64,000 bases of DNA from Camarhynchus parvulus. Its lineage: Eukaryota; Chordata; Aves; Passeriformes; Thraupidae. Location of the stretch: assembly GCF_901933205.1 (NCBI RefSeq), contig NC_044572.1, positions 33,366,001 to 33,430,000 of the forward strand, given 5' to 3'. This document shows positions 1-13,207 of the stretch, one piece after another. The notes under the pieces were generated by a model. The model worked only from the letters and a program-made list of their open reading frames with translations, was not told where the DNA came from and searched no databases. Positions within the stretch are counted from its first letter, which is position 1; each line of letters opens with the position of its first letter. Made by a program: the position numbers and the translations under genes.

Positions 1-107
1 CAGTGCATATTTTATTTGGAATGCTATCACTGGGGGAAAAAAGTGCCTTGTAAAGATGAATTTTGAGAGCATGCTGTGTAATAGAACTGTTTTATTTGTG
101 TCTTCAG

Positions 108-212
108 GATGTTGACCTGAAAGCATGTCAGGGAGCTTTGGATGACTGCTGTCCACCTCCAGGAGAGGATCAGCTGGAACTGCAAGAACAAGAGGAGAAA
201 GACAAAAATCAA
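108..212 (+). CDS. NFE2L3: NFE2L3 internal coding exon (exon 2)
   Basis: Thirty-five codons from DVDLKACQ to EEKDKNQ between a TCTTCAG acceptor (ending 107) and a strong GTAAGT donor (213). The piece is acidic and glutamine-rich, as expected for the N-terminal half of NRF3. Both borders are phase 0, so it joins cleanly to the next exon. The open frame runs on past the donor, but that extension is intronic. Confidence 0.85.
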
Positions 213-3200
213 GTAAGTGATAAAAAAAGGGAAGAAGGGAAAACTGAAGAGGAAGGGAGGGAGGATACAGAACTCATCACTAAGATAAATAGTAGTGAAA
301 AGTTTTGAAAGGAATAATTTATTTCCTCTTTTTAAGTGTTCCTTGCCAGGGCAGGAAAGAAATGCTCACTTCAGACAGTGCTTTGTGAATGATGCCCTTC
401 TACACCTTTTTGAAAATTGTCTCCTTCCCTCAATCCCCCACTATTTTTGAGTAGTTGAAATATTCAGAGGTTTACAGAAAACACTTGCAACTAATTATTT
501 TTTAATTTGGGTTTATTTTCTCCATTATGAAGGTGTTGTGCTTGTGGGCAAGGATGTTTTTGCCTACAAATACTAGAGACATGGATGCTAAATTATACTG
601 CTCTCACAATTGATATAAAGCTTGATGCTCAGATGTAGAATTACATTTGGGGTACTGAACTCTTCAGTTCTGTTCTAAGAGCTGCAATGAAAAGAGCACT
701 CAATTTTCTGGAGACCTTGTGAGAGCTGAGAACGTCTGATCCAGGTGTCTTGCCAGCCTCTCTGTTTGCCACTCCCCTGAGAGCTTGGCTTTGAAAAAAT
801 ACCTGATTTTTCCACACTGGTGGGGAGGTACAGCTTCAGAGGACAGCCCAGTTCTGCTGTTGTGGGCAGAGTAGGGATGCTCAGGCCATGGAGCTGATCT
901 GCTCGTTCTAGCAACATCTCATCTCCCATCAGGATGAAGGCTTGATGGTCGGGTCAGCAGCAGTGTTGCACTGTGCTCTGTTTCCTCTCAGACTTTGATT
1001 TTTATCTCCTTTTAGGTGAAATAACTGTGCCTTACACCATGTTTCTCTTTTTGTCACAGAGCAACAGCAACTATGTAGATTCCATTCTCTCCTTAGAGGG
1101 CTATTTACAGCTTCTGTCATCGCAGGTGGAAAACATGCTAGAGGTAAATGAGAAAATACAGGTATTGCCAATAGATGAATACAGTCAGCAATTACTCTGT
1201 TTTATCAAATAAAACCACCACAGCCAACCCTACCCACTCTGGGAATTTATTGGCAAATTAATGTAGTAAAACTTACCTGAAACTGCTAAAGATGCTACTA
1301 TCCACCTTTTACGACAGTTCTCGTTGGCTTTACTTGAAAAATTTTCCCCAGCAACTTGTCTGGTGTAAGAGCTGTGTCTTTACTGTGATCTGGTGTTCAG
1401 AGTTGGATGCAGCCACTGGACAACTCAATTAGTTCAACTAATAGTTGCCTTTCTAAAGCCTAATACCAGTTGGTATTTATGCAGCAGCTCTTGCTGTGTT
1501 TCTTTAGAGCAACACTGATTTATTACATTTATTACACATTTATTTATTGTATTTGTGGTGAAAGATTACATTTGTCATAAATACTGGGTCAAGTGCTTAC
1601 AAGGTTGCTACTCTCAAGAACAACAGATCATCTTCACTGCAAATCAGGTCTGTCAGCATTAGCAGTAAACCCATTTAGTGTTTTGGGGTTTTTTGTATTT
1701 TTAAATCTTGTGGCCCTCTGATACTATATTTTACTTTCTGTGTGCCCATCTTCACAAAACCAGTTGTTATCTCAACTGAAGTCTCCCCCTCCTCCCACAG
1801 CTCTTAGCTGCAACTATTGACCATAAAGCTACTCCCTACATTCCTCTTTTGCAATACTTCAAGGGCATCTTATATACACTTCCCATCATAGGATCCTCTT
1901 CCGGGGTCATTAGTGTTTTCCATATAACTCCATGCTTAGCTGGTTTTGGGAATCTCTAGCTTGGATAGTACCTTCTAGCCCATAAATCAGCCTCCTCTTC
2001 TGTTCAGCTCTGGAAATGGGTTGCACACTAACGAGATGTAGAAGTTCATCAGTTTAGTTTTCTCTGTTCTCAGAATTTGAAAGGAATTTGGTTATAGCCT
2101 TTATACAGCTATTACAATACACAGTAACTCATTGCAGATTTTATTTAGCATCATTAATGCACTGCCATCTTGTGACAATCTATCTGTTGAATTTGGATTG
2201 ATTGTTTCTGCTAAGTATCAAGTCTTTACAGTGAGTGGAATTTTTTGATAGCTGACTTACTAAGAATCATTCTTTTCAAATGATTAGTTGAAAATAGCAT
2301 CTCTATCCCACAGACTGCAGGTGGTCTGGTACAAGGTAACTCCCTAGGAGAAATAAGGCAAGACCACCTTCTTGTTGCCTGAGCTCCCAGTAAGCATAAT
2401 AGGGAACTTAAGGTGTCCAGGTCCTTATGGTACATCATTCCTTCCCTGTGGAAAGTGCTTTTTACATGTTCACTGAATGGCAATCAGAAAGTTCTTTCCT
2501 CAAACACAGTAAGGACACTCAACTATGGAGGAATCCTATACACTTCCTACTTGATGTATTTACATTCTCAAGTACCTTGTCTCGATCTAGCTCATGACTC
2601 CCCTGCCTTTGTGCTTCTAAGACCCAGCAACTCCAACTCAGGTCCTCAAAATGTGGGCCTTAGTGCTACTACAGCATTACCAGTCCAGTTTATTGTTTGA
2701 ACATCAGGACTGAGGCATCATATATCAGCTTTGGTTTTGTAAAAAAACCCTGAGTAGTAATTCAAAGTAAAGACATCCACAAAAGGTGTGACTTGGTGGG
2801 AGGGATGTTACCTCTAAACTGATCAGTAAAACAGTTCAGCTGAATTTTGGATGCAATAGACTTCAGTTAAATGGAACTAAACCAAATGTGGCACCTCACA
2901 GCCTGAAAGCTTCATAAACTGTGAAATAAGTAGTGAGACTGCAATAGCACAGTCTTAATTTTCCTGTCTTTCACTTTTTTCTCCACCACTGTCCTTACTG
3001 GTTAACTTCTGCAGATGAGCTATTTATCTTCTTTAAAAAGTTTGGTTTTTAACAGTGTAGCACCTTGAACCAGCTCACCCTTGAATCATCAATACCACTG
3101 CCAGAGAAGGGTCATGATCACTCCTCCCAGCAGGACGTTTTTCTTAGATCAGATCAGACAGAACACATAGGCCACAGTTTGTACACTTGACAATAGTCCC

Positions 3201-4708
3201 ATTTTCCCCTCTCAACCCTTATCAGTCCCTCACTGTCCTTTGCAAGTCCTTCTCCCATTCCTTCAGTCACTTCTGCACTCTTCCTTCTTCCTTTTGCCAT
3301 ATGCCAATACAGATTATGCTGTATACAGATGGGAAAGAGCATTCCAAATAGCTAGAAGAAGAGTTTAACATATAAAAATTTGGCTTTAATACAATAAAGT
3401 AGTGGAATGTTAAAAAATGTTCATGACTGCGTAGGCGAGGGATGTAGAAGCATTCATTGTATGAAAGATCTCATTTTTCCCCCCTTCATCTTTTAGGTGA
3501 ATTTACTGGAAGATACACAAGTTGCTACTTCTAGTAGAGGCCAAGACCCATCATCCTCACACCACAATATAAACTTGACCCAGACACTTCAGAACAGTTT
3601 CAGTCCTCCTGATGCCATACTACTAAGAACAGACTACCCCACTCCATTAAATTCAAAACCAAGACACTTACAAAGGCAAGAGTTTTTCCCTCAATCAAGC
3701 TCTGATACCACAAATCCAGAAGCACAATTTCATGGGTCAAATTTGACAGGGCTGTTTTCGGCTGCTGATCTTAGAAATCTAACAGCCCATGATGATAATT
3801 TTGATGAAGTTAAGCTCATGTCTTTGGCTTTGGAGGAAGGCTTTAGTCCTATAGAAGTTTCTCAGATTTTTGAAGAGCCTGGCTCAGATTCAGGACTACC
3901 TTTGAATTCAAATCACAGCACCACCTCTTATTCGGTCTGCTGTGAAGGTTCTGTTGGGTACAACAGCGGTGTTAAATCTGCTCCTTCACATGGCTTAGGA
4001 GCTGCTGGTGGCCACTGCCAAGAAAACATTAAGCACAGCCATGTGGAATATCCAGGTGTTGCAGAGTGTTCTACAGAAGCCATGCTTCAGCAGTTTCTTC
4101 ATAATCACACTTACAATCAGCTACCAAGTCAAGCAGCATCCACTCCAGAGCATTATCAACAGATGTGGATGAAGAAATCAAATGAAGTGACGGAGAGGTG
4201 CCATAATTCTGCTGCTACAAACCGGAGCAGAGATGAGTGGCGTGCAAAAGCTCTGAGAATACCATTTTCAGTGGAGGAAATTGTGAGCATGTCCGTTGAC
4301 TCTTTCAACACCATGCTAGCAAAGAACCAGCTGACAGAAACTCAGGTATCACTTCTACGTGACATCAGACGAAGAGGAAAAAACAAAGTAGCTGCCCAAA
4401 AATGTCGTAAACGCAAGCTGAATGCAATTCTTAACTTGGAAGAAGATGTGTGTAATCTCCAAACACAAAAGGAAAGCCTTAAAAAGGAGCACTCCCAGTG
4501 TAGCAAATTAATCAACCAGATAAAGCAAAAATTAAACAACTTGTACCATGACATTTTCAGTAGACTGAGGGATGACCAGGGTAGACCTGTTAACCCACGC
4601 CAGTATGTCATTCACTGCAGTAGCAATGGTAGTGTTTTCATAATACCCAAGCACTTGGCCAAATCTGAACAGAAACAAGATAACAGAAAAGAGCAAAAGC
4701 AAAAGTAA
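108..4708 (+). CDS. NFE2L3: NFE2L3 (NRF3), CNC-bZIP transcription factor, 3' three coding exons (partial gene)
   Basis: Coding span of the last three exons (108-212, 1060-1143, 3497-4708), all joined in phase 0, giving 466 residues plus stop. Exon 1 with the N-terminus is outside the window; human NRF3 is about 694 residues. The last exon shows the CNC homology region followed by a basic region (RRRGKNKVAAQKCRKRKL) and a leucine zipper, ending in a short C-terminal tail with VFIIPKHL. Known role of the family: NRF3 is an ER-tethered, proteolytically released nuclear factor that pairs with small MAF proteins on antioxidant/MARE elements. The CNC plus bZIP pair restricts this to NFE2/NRF1-3/BACH. 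Choice of NRF3 rests on the residue pattern and on HNRNPA2B1 and CBX3 being the next genes. I see no frameshift or premature stop. Confidence 0.93.
1060..1143 (+). CDS. NFE2L3: NFE2L3 internal coding exon (exon 3)
   Basis: Twenty-eight codons (SNSNYVDSILSLEGYLQLL...VENMLE) between a TTTTTGTCACAG acceptor (ending 1059) and GTAAAT donor (1144). Phase 0 on both sides. An internal CAG|GTGG at 1125/1126 is a possible weaker alternative donor. The 28-residue segment joins in frame to VNLLEDTQ in the last exon. Confidence 0.85.
3497..4708 (+). CDS. NFE2L3: NFE2L3 terminal coding exon with CNC and bZIP domains
   Basis: A 403-codon open frame follows a pyrimidine-rich acceptor ending in TTTTAG (3496) and stops at TAA 4706-4708. 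Residues about 1-250 of the exon are Ser/Asn/Gln-rich with an acidic stretch (DDNFDEVKLMSLALEEGFSP). The CNC segment is near residues 254-290 (IPFSVEEIVSMSVDSFNTML). The DNA-contacting basic region is near 291-310 (NKVAAQKCRKRKL) and the zipper runs to about 345. The first codon is GTG (Val) in the middle of the protein, not a start. The large single last exon carrying all DNA-binding parts is the usual NRF gene structure. Confidence 0.95.
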   Translation: MNLLEDTQVATSSRGQDPSSSHHNINLTQTLQNSFSPPDAILLRTDYPTPLNSKPRHLQRQEFFPQSSSDTTNPEAQFHGSNLTGLFSAADLRNLTAHDDNFDEVKLMSLALEEGFSPIEVSQIFEEPGSDSGLPLNSNHSTTSYSVCCEGSVGYNSGVKSAPSHGLGAAGGHCQENIKHSHVEYPGVAECSTEAMLQQFLHNHTYNQLPSQAASTPEHYQQMWMKKSNEVTERCHNSAATNRSRDEWRAKALRIPFSVEEIVSMSVDSFNTMLAKNQLTETQVSLLRDIRRRGKNKVAAQKCRKRKLNAILNLEEDVCNLQTQKESLKKEHSQCSKLINQIKQKLNNLYHDIFSRLRDDQGRPVNPRQYVIHCSSNGSVFIIPKHLAKSEQKQDNRKEQKQK

Positions 4709-6315
4709 GATGACTGGAGATCACCGAAATCACCTTTATTTTGCCTGAAAGGATGATAAGAGTACTTGTGTGACAACTAAAGGTCAGTGGTTACAGCAGT
4801 TCAAACAGAAACTACACTTGAGGAGAAACACTCTATGTTGAAGAGTCTGGAAAACCCAACCAGCTGTGATCTGTTAGAAGGTCCATGAGCTGAGGCTTCT
4901 GGATGAGGAAATCTTTTTAGTTAGAATTAAAGGAGCTAGACCATCAGTGTAGTGTAGCTTTATAGACCTATGTTCAAACTAGGAATTTAGTTACTGGTAA
5001 TGGGGGACAGAGGGGAGAACATCAGTGAGGGATAAAAGTCAACTTTGGATCAATGTTACACATGCAAGAAAATGTTTTAGTCTTGAATACTTGACTCTTT
5101 ATACAGAAAATAACCTTATTTTACTCTCTGGCACTGAAAGAAAAATTATAGTTTTAGTGCATTTTCAACTTAAACTCACTGTGGATTTACATAGGCTCAA
5201 GAGATAACTGCATGCTTTGCATTTATTCAGAACAGTTCTGCTTTTCCTGGTTTTCCTTTGAGGAGAGCAGCCCAGGAGGCTACTGCATTTTTCCTCATTA
5301 CTTTCAGCATCATAACTCCAAGCAAAGATAACCTGCTACTTAATTTTACAACTCGTACACTCAACCTGCAAAAGTGCTGAAAAAGTGTCTGATTCAGTAT
5401 TTTCTTACCTTCATCCTCTGCAACTAAATCATTCTCAACTTTCTTCCACAAAAATGACCAATAGTGAAGGAGTTTCTGTTCTGTTTCCTAGTGACTGTGA
5501 TATTTATTTGTGTACCTTCTCTTTTCCTCCCATTTTGACACCTTCCTCAAGAAGTACTTGAGTTTTTCTCTGTGGCTTTTTAAACTGGTATTTTAAAGTG
5601 TTTTTAATGTTACAGATTTAATTTTTTAAAATATACATTTTACTTAGTCTTTAAATTAAGTTGAACCAAATTACTGTTTATCTATACTTGTAATTTTGAG
5701 GTTACACTCTGATAGTGCTCTAAATGAAGTTTTTTGGTTTGACATCTATTTGTGCTATTAGAAAGGAGAAGTTTTATTCACTTACATACTTACAACATCC
5801 TATCCTTTACTGTTTTACAGCCTGAAAAAGGTCTGCAAGAGAGATGGCCTAAAAGGCCTGTAATGAATGACAAGGAAAGAGTGTTGAGCTTTATTATTAT
5901 GAAAGTAACTACTAATATTGATTTCTAAATAACAACAAATACTTCTTGTTAATTTTATAACTAAAACACATAAAACTGGTATTTTAAAAGTTCTCATTGG
6001 TCATGGCATGATGACAATGGAGCAAACTTACATTCAGGTGCAATTTAAAAAATCACTTTTACCAGTCATGTAAGAACTCCAAACACAAGCTTAAATGCCA
6101 AATTATACCTGCTGAAGAAACAAACTGCCACTAGCATGGAGGTCACATTGGCTGCTTGCACTTACCTGTAAGAAAACTGAGGACTATCAAGTGACATTTT
6201 CTAAAAAGGGAGCCCTAAGATAGTGCCAAGTGCACCGAATTATCAATAATGAAATCAGACTGTTTGAACAATTTTCTCAGCATTTTCTATTAAAAATTTC
6301 TTTAAATAAATGTGT
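4709..6315 (+). other. NFE2L3: Probable NFE2L3 3' UTR
   Basis: AT-rich noncoding sequence directly after the NFE2L3 stop. The first well-formed hexamer with a GU-rich downstream stretch is AATAAA at 6305-6310 (followed by TGTGTGCACATGTTCG). The exact end is inferred; cDNA would settle it. No coding frame of substance is seen. Confidence 0.5.
6305..6310 (+). terminator. NFE2L3: Candidate NFE2L3 poly(A) signal
   Basis: Canonical AATAAA followed within a few bases by a TG-rich element. Another AATAAA on the same strand lies near 6900. Confidence 0.4.
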
Positions 6316-9300
6316 GCACATGTTCGTTATTGGTTTCACCACAGTCTCAAATTGGCTAAGTGTAAATTCATAGCAGAAAGTCTCATTACTGAGGGTATTT
6401 TTCCTATTGGTTAAGCATCAGTGTGAGACATACCTATCCTAACCAGTATTCACATGGGATTTGTCTACTGGCTAGCCAAAACATGCAGTAGGTATCAGAT
6501 ACATATGATGAATTGTGAACTTTATTTCCAGTTGTAGGGGGAAAAAAGAAGTGCATATTCAAGTCAGCATGATCATAATCAATTAAATGACATAAACATT
6601 TTAAATCCACTCACTTCCTCTTTGCAGGACAAGGTCTTTAAACCTACTTCACTGCCCATGTGCATAAATTCTCATAGATATTACATTAGGCTCACAACTG
6701 AGAAATCCAGAAAGCCAAGTATTTCTGGTTTAGGGCCTCACACAGGGAAGAAAAAAAAAGCCTAAACTTTTTGGTGCCCACTCCTTCAGTAGCAGTGGCA
6801 GGTGAGCTCTGTGGATTTTTGTAAGGCCATCTGCTAATGGAGTATTGCATATACCCAACTGGGAAACAGCTGCACAGTTACATTTTGGTACATGGCAAAA
6901 ATAAAGCATGCTGTAACCCTTTCAGAACACAATACTAATGGAAAGCAACTTACTCCCAAGTGATCCATTTAAGACATCAACCCCAATACCATTCCATTCC
7001 TTGTAAATTTGCAGATTGTAAAGGATTATGAACTGCCCCCAGCTAATTCAACTGTCATTATTGCTCAGTAACTCTTATTTCTTTAATGTTGATATAAGAC
7101 CCTCAGTTCCTCAGAAGCCAACAAGCAACTCTACTACAAAAAAACAGGTAAAATACTGAGTTTGGGCGGACTGCAACAGCACTGATAATACAATGAACTT
7201 TATGTCTGGATGTGTATTGTTTTTAACCATCAGCTACCTGCCCACAGGACAAAACAATAGGTGGAATTCAGACTGATGTCCTGTTTTTAATTGGAGTAGA
7301 CACTCATTTGAAGTGTCTTCCCTTTCTGAAACTAGCCTGTGTTTAAAGAAAAATTCCAGACAGACAGACACACACACAAAATCCACACCAAATAATTCCC
7401 TAACATGGCCTGGTCTTGGCTATGCTTTGTAGTTCCATGTCCTTAAACAATGTGTGGTTAGGCTAGACAGCTGAAGCTTTTAATGCACTTTATGTACTTT
7501 ATGTACTTAGACCGTATTTGCCAGCTCTATACAAAAATAGACACTACAGAATTGAACTTTTCAGGTAAACAGGACAAGTTGTTACTGAAAAGGTTGTAAA
7601 ATGTGGGTAACACCTGACTGAAGTCTGTCTTGTCTTTATTATTGACCGATCAAGATTTTCACAAAATCAAGATCCCAAGTGTACAAACCAGAAGCTTTAT
7701 TGCAAGGAAAGACACAATATGGTATCAAACCTACTCTGGAGCCAGATGGCACAAAGACATTACAGCCGCATCCTACCTCACTACTACTCTGTTGAAACAC
7801 AAGTCTCTGAGGGTTAGACTGAAAACACTTATTAAATAGAACTAGGAAACCACAAAGCTGTTGACAACAGCAACAAAAATCAGAAATACCCAAGCAGGAG
7901 TGATCATTAAAATAGTGGTCCTATGGCAAAGCTTTGAAGTAGTCTGTAACACTTCAGTGCTAAATGGCATTTTTGTTATGTTAGTAAGAGCTTATCTGCA
8001 AGAGGTTAGGAAAGGTCAGATTAAGTAGAACACTGTGTGGACTGTATACCCATTACTGCTGGCAGCAGCATGTACTACGAATTACCTGCTGGCTGCTCCA
8101 AGCTTCACTCCTGTTCTGGAGAAACATCCACCAGCAGCCAAGGCAAGCTGAGTACCCCAACTGCAAGCCCATGGCATGCTTTTGAGCTGTAAGGCTGGAC
8201 ACTCCTGTAGAGGCATTCTGTGAACAAGCGCTCCCAGAACATGCAGCATTCTGCTGAAACGCTACATCCACTTTAAATGACCACTGCAGTACTGCACTGA
8301 AGTGCAGCACTAAATTCATGTTTTAAGTTTTATTCAATGGATTTGGCTTTTTACAATGCCAAATTTTACAAGCTTTAAGTGTTCCTGCTCAAGAGCTTAC
8401 AATCTAGTTTTAGATGGGGAAACCAGAACAAACTTCAATGAGGAAAAGACAAAACACACACACACACACACACACATTAGTTCATCTCTGGGAGTCATCT
8501 AACAAGAATCTTGAGGACAGAAGTGGCAGAGACCTATAAATAAGGCAACAGGATACTCAACACCAGGGTGTAGTGAGAAACTGTTTATTAAGTAAACCAA
8601 ATAGTGATGGCAGATGCAACCACGTGAAGTCGTAGTACTGTAGTGCGTATCTCTCATGAAGTACTGCAACTTGACACCTGCTGCACAGCTACTAGAACTC
8701 CATGAAGTCCACCAGCCACCCATTTTCATACAACAATGCCCCAAAATGAACCTAACAAGGGGGAGGGAAGAGTGCTGGTAACAGCAATTTTCTAGGACTG
8801 TCCCCCAGTCACCCTTTTTTTCGTACAGTGAAGCAGCATGGGAGGTCTCACAAGCTAGTCTGTGACTGCAAGGTGCCCAAACACCGCTGACCTAATGTTC
8901 ATAGCACTCTGTCAGGTAAGTCACACAGGTATTATTTATACAATTTTACTGCTGATGAACAAACCAGTTCTTGCTCCATTAACTGGAGTAACTCCTGACA
9001 AAATTTTTGTGCAACACAAACCAACAGTAGCTGCAAAGCAAAAATATGACTATTAAAAGGGACAGTACTTTTGCCAAAATGGATTATTACCCAGGCAAAC
9101 TCTTCCATGTAACACTCCTATCCTAGACACACTGAATGGTATGGCCGAATAAACATGAAGAGAAACAGTCATCTCCCTTAGGTGGAAATGCAACAGCACT
9201 ACTATGGTAGTGCTCACTTGCATCACACACTGCTTCAAAAACCAAAAGGAACACTAAACCTACAGGGAATGCACAGCCCCAGTACGTTCCCAGCAAATTA

Positions 9301-12300
9301 TCGTCTACCAATGAGGCAATGTTGCCAAACTCAGCTGACAACTGTTTGAAAATTCAGATCCGTTTCTGGGGCTTGGGTTTTCTTCCCCAGAAGCAATATG
9401 ATTTCATCACAAAGAGATCATGTACATTCACCATCAAACTAAAAGAACACAGTCTTTCCTACACATAACAAAGTTCAAGCCCTGTTCATTTTACAGCATT
9501 AACAGCAAGTGTTCACATTTTCTTGAATGTTTTTTAGTATCTGCAGCACAATAGAAATTAAAAAAATTGAACTTTCATTGTATAGATAACAAAGTCTGAG
9601 TGGCCAAAACCCTACTACTGACCTCTTTTCACCATCACTTTATAAATACAAGTCATACTCGATTTTTGGGTGTTCTTTGGCTCACATACCAGCTAGCAAC
9701 AAGTTATGTTGTTTTTCTTTCTTCCCTCAGTTTGCTGCACGAAGTGTTCACTGGGGGAAATCTGGACCTAATACTGACAATCTGATCCTCAGCTGTTAGT
9801 ACCTGGAAACACTGCAATGTTACACTTACTTGAAAGACTAAGTCTGTAGTGACAAAATCCCATTTGATAGAAAGTAAGAATCCATTGTCTACAAACTGAT
9901 GACCAGTAATTGACCACACAATACTGATTTTATTTGAAGTTGCTAACCTCCAGTATCAGGTTGACTCAAAACCGTGACTTGTTTCACCACATTTGCTGGT
10001 AACCATTGTTGACTGTCACATTCCTTAACTTTTAAGGCCATACCAAGAGAAAAGTCATGAAAGTTCAAAAGCAGGACATCAGGAAACTTAAAGACACCAG
10101 GTTTTCAACACTTGAAATATCCAGTAATTTCATTCTTGCACCGTGCTGTCTCCCCTATACACTCCCTTCCCCCACTGCCATCAGATCAAAATGAGAACAT
10201 CCTCCTTATGGAAAACATACTCAATGCAAGTAAATTTTAAACCTTGTTACTACACTACTGAAATAGTATTTTAAACGAAAAAATTACTGCCCTTTGAAGT
10301 GGTTTGGTTAGTTTTTTAAAATGTTGTATGAATGTGGACTTGGCAACTGTAAAGAAAAAAACTTCCATCAACTACATCTAAGTTATAGGAAAGAAGGCAA
10401 ATTCCTTATGATCTGGTCATTCTGTTGGAAAGAAGAAAGTAAAGCAGATTTGTGCATCTTCATTTTCTGCTTCCGTTGCAGCCCACCGGTTACCTATTCA
10501 AGTATTTCAAAGTTCAACTTAAGAAACAGAAGAAAATCATACGTGAATCCTTAAACAGTATTATAAAGGTTAAAGACATGATGATTCTGCCAAAGCATAT
10601 AAATTTCAAGTTTTGAATAAACCATGCATGAAGATAAGTGGTTGAAACAGTATAACCTCAAGATATCTTCCCTTAAATACACTCCCAACTGAGCTTTCCC
10701 AAGTTCATCCTTGGTGTTTGTTTAAATGATTTTGTTTGGTTTGGCATTTTTTGTTTTGGTATTTTCCTTCAGCCCCCAGATGCAGCTATGGGTAATAAGT
10801 TTTGTACAGCAGGAACTCTACATTCCAGTCAGTCAGTCTGTCTGTCTTCATGCTAAAAGCATTTTAAAAGTGAAAAGGATAAAGCTTTTGTCCTATTGAA
10901 ATCTGACAAACTGGCTTTGGTGGTAGTTTCGTTAACAGGAAAGTATGAGGTAATATAAAACACAGCCAAATAAAGCTACTTTTAAGCACTTGTGTCCAAC
11001 AGCAACGACATCAGCACTTTTAAATTTGCAGCCCTGTTTCTCCCAAAAGAGAACAGATGCCCATGGTCAGAGAAACAAGTTCCATGAACACACTTGTCAA
11101 ACTGATTCTGTTTTAAATTCACCTCAAAGTGGAATGTTTCAAATAATGGAAGGGTCTAAACATAAACATTATTTAATGTTAGATACACACTAAGTTTTTA
11201 TTAAGCATTACACTAGAACTACTTTGGTATAAAAATACTTTATTTTAAAGCTATGAAAGTTATAAATATATGTAGTTGAACTTTCTACTCACAGAATGTT
11301 TGCTATTTTAACATTAGTGATTTGTTTCTCCTAACGAATCTGAATTTTATTTGAAAGGTTTACAAGACATTATCACTATAATTTAAAAAACCCATCATTA
11401 CAGGGATTTGTACTAATTGTGATGTTTTATCAGTATTCATTTAACCTCTAGATTTTTAATGAAGGCAGCAAAAACAACTATTTTCTGATGATACAGAATT
11501 TCTTATTTCTTGAAGCGTTTCTGTGGTTGACCACTTCTTCATTAGTTACCTGCAGCATGGCACCTTCCTGCCAAAGAAAAAAAAAGTGTATCTGAAGATG
11601 TTTATCACATATGTCTAAACCAAATTACCAATAGGGGAACTTCAGCCATTTTTAAAAAAAAGAAGTATAAGCAGTTCACTGGTGTGTCTAACACAAAAGG
11701 AACAGGACTTTTGTTAGCTGAGTCCACGTTCTTCAATGAGTAGCCTTTTAGAGGCAATGAACTTTGAAATTAAAGCATTTTTGGTTGCCTTTTTTTTTTG
11801 ACAGGTTTTGCTGTTTTTTATTTAAAACCAAATCTAGTAGAGTATGCCACCCTTACTCTGAGTAACTCATTCAATACTTGATAAATTTCCATCAATTTGA
11901 GGTGCAAACATTCAATGCAGTGAGAGTAAGGCTGACTAAATTTGGCACTAAGGTTTGTTAGCTGCAAGAACTATAAAAAATGGTGGAAACCTCAACATCC
12001 TAGCCAAATTCCAATTTACACAAATACATTGTACACTTATGAAATACCACCTGCAGTTTCATTTGAAGGTTTCACTTGCCCTCCTAAAGAACTGCTTATG
12101 CAGTTGTTAAAAGAATGGACGACACATCCTTCACAGAGGCAGATGTATTCTGTGGTGAAATTTTTCCTTACACGTAAACACTCTACAGTTACTTGGGAAC
12201 CTTGAGGATGAAATGTGTTATATAGAATAGATTACAGCAGACAAAACACGTAACAACATAGTTCATTTTCAACAGCACAGAACTACCTTCATTGCATTAC

Positions 12301-13204
12301 CTTGCAACCACCATAATGCATAGACTCCCAAGAAAAAAGAAAATGTTGCAGGATGCAAAAATAAAGTTGTATGATTTAATTAACTTGTGACCTACCATTT
12401 TAACTACCAACACCAGGGATGGAACCCTTGCAAAGCTTTACTAATGGACACTTGCAGGTCTCATTTGTTCAACTGTAGCACTGTACAGTGGCAGCAGTCT
12501 ATGCTTGTCCAGGGTTCATATCATAGCTAGATTCCAGTAGGAAAAAAATATGTTAAGTAGCTGAAATTGACAATTATTTTTGTAAAATTTTAATAATACA
12601 AGAAAACAGGATTCACAAATTTCTTTTCAATTTGTAATTGTTAACTCAATTAATTGCTACATGTTAAACTACATAATGATAATCACTATACTGAAAGAAT
12701 ACTGTCATACATTATTAATTTCTTGGGTTTGAAACATTAAGAAAGGAAAAGTAAACAAGATCTTACCTAAAGAAGTTTAACTGAAGCTTAGAACTATTTT
12801 GCTCTACACCCTCAGCCTTCGTTGCCATCCTTATAAACAATCTACCGTAGTTAAAGCTTTGCAGAGATACAGCACAGCTTTTTAAGACTGGCTGAACTTT
12901 TAGTGACGTTTTCAAGAGTTCTCTTGTACTAGACCTGCGTCCCTGGAAGAGTACCTTGCTGGGGTTTTTTCCTTTCCTTGCCATTGAAGAAGCAGCATCT
13001 AAAAAATCTAAAAAGGTGTTTCTCCTTGCAGAGATACCCCTTAAGTTACCTAGATATTTTAAACCTGGTAATTTACAGACAACATACTTTTTCTCACCAG
13101 CATTAAATTTTACACGTACAACAATAGCTTTGTATTATTTGTGGGACCTTATACTACCCACTCCTTGCCTTATTTTACAGTATTAAAAAAAATCTAAAAT
13201 TACA
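6316..13204. other. Intergenic interval between convergent NFE2L3 and HNRNPA2B1
   Basis: About 6.9 kb of AT-rich sequence with no recognised gene. Open frames here are short and lack recognisable domains. Several reverse-strand AATAAA hexamers (for example near 7634 and 8334) could serve longer HNRNPA2B1 3' UTR forms. A few exon-like signals on the minus strand are described under findings. An (AC)n microsatellite lies inside. Confidence 0.6.
8454..8476. repeat. (AC)n microsatellite
   Basis: Eleven uninterrupted AC units, in the intergenic interval. Confidence 0.95.
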
Positions 13205-13207
13205 CAA

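Noticed and set aside
4342..4611. Minus-strand frame inside the NFE2L3 bZIP exon
   Set aside because: Antisense shadow of a strongly supported coding exon.
11942..12205. 87-codon plus-strand frame between NFE2L3 and HNRNPA2B1
   Set aside because: No homology recognised, no splice sites or promoter, length within chance expectation.
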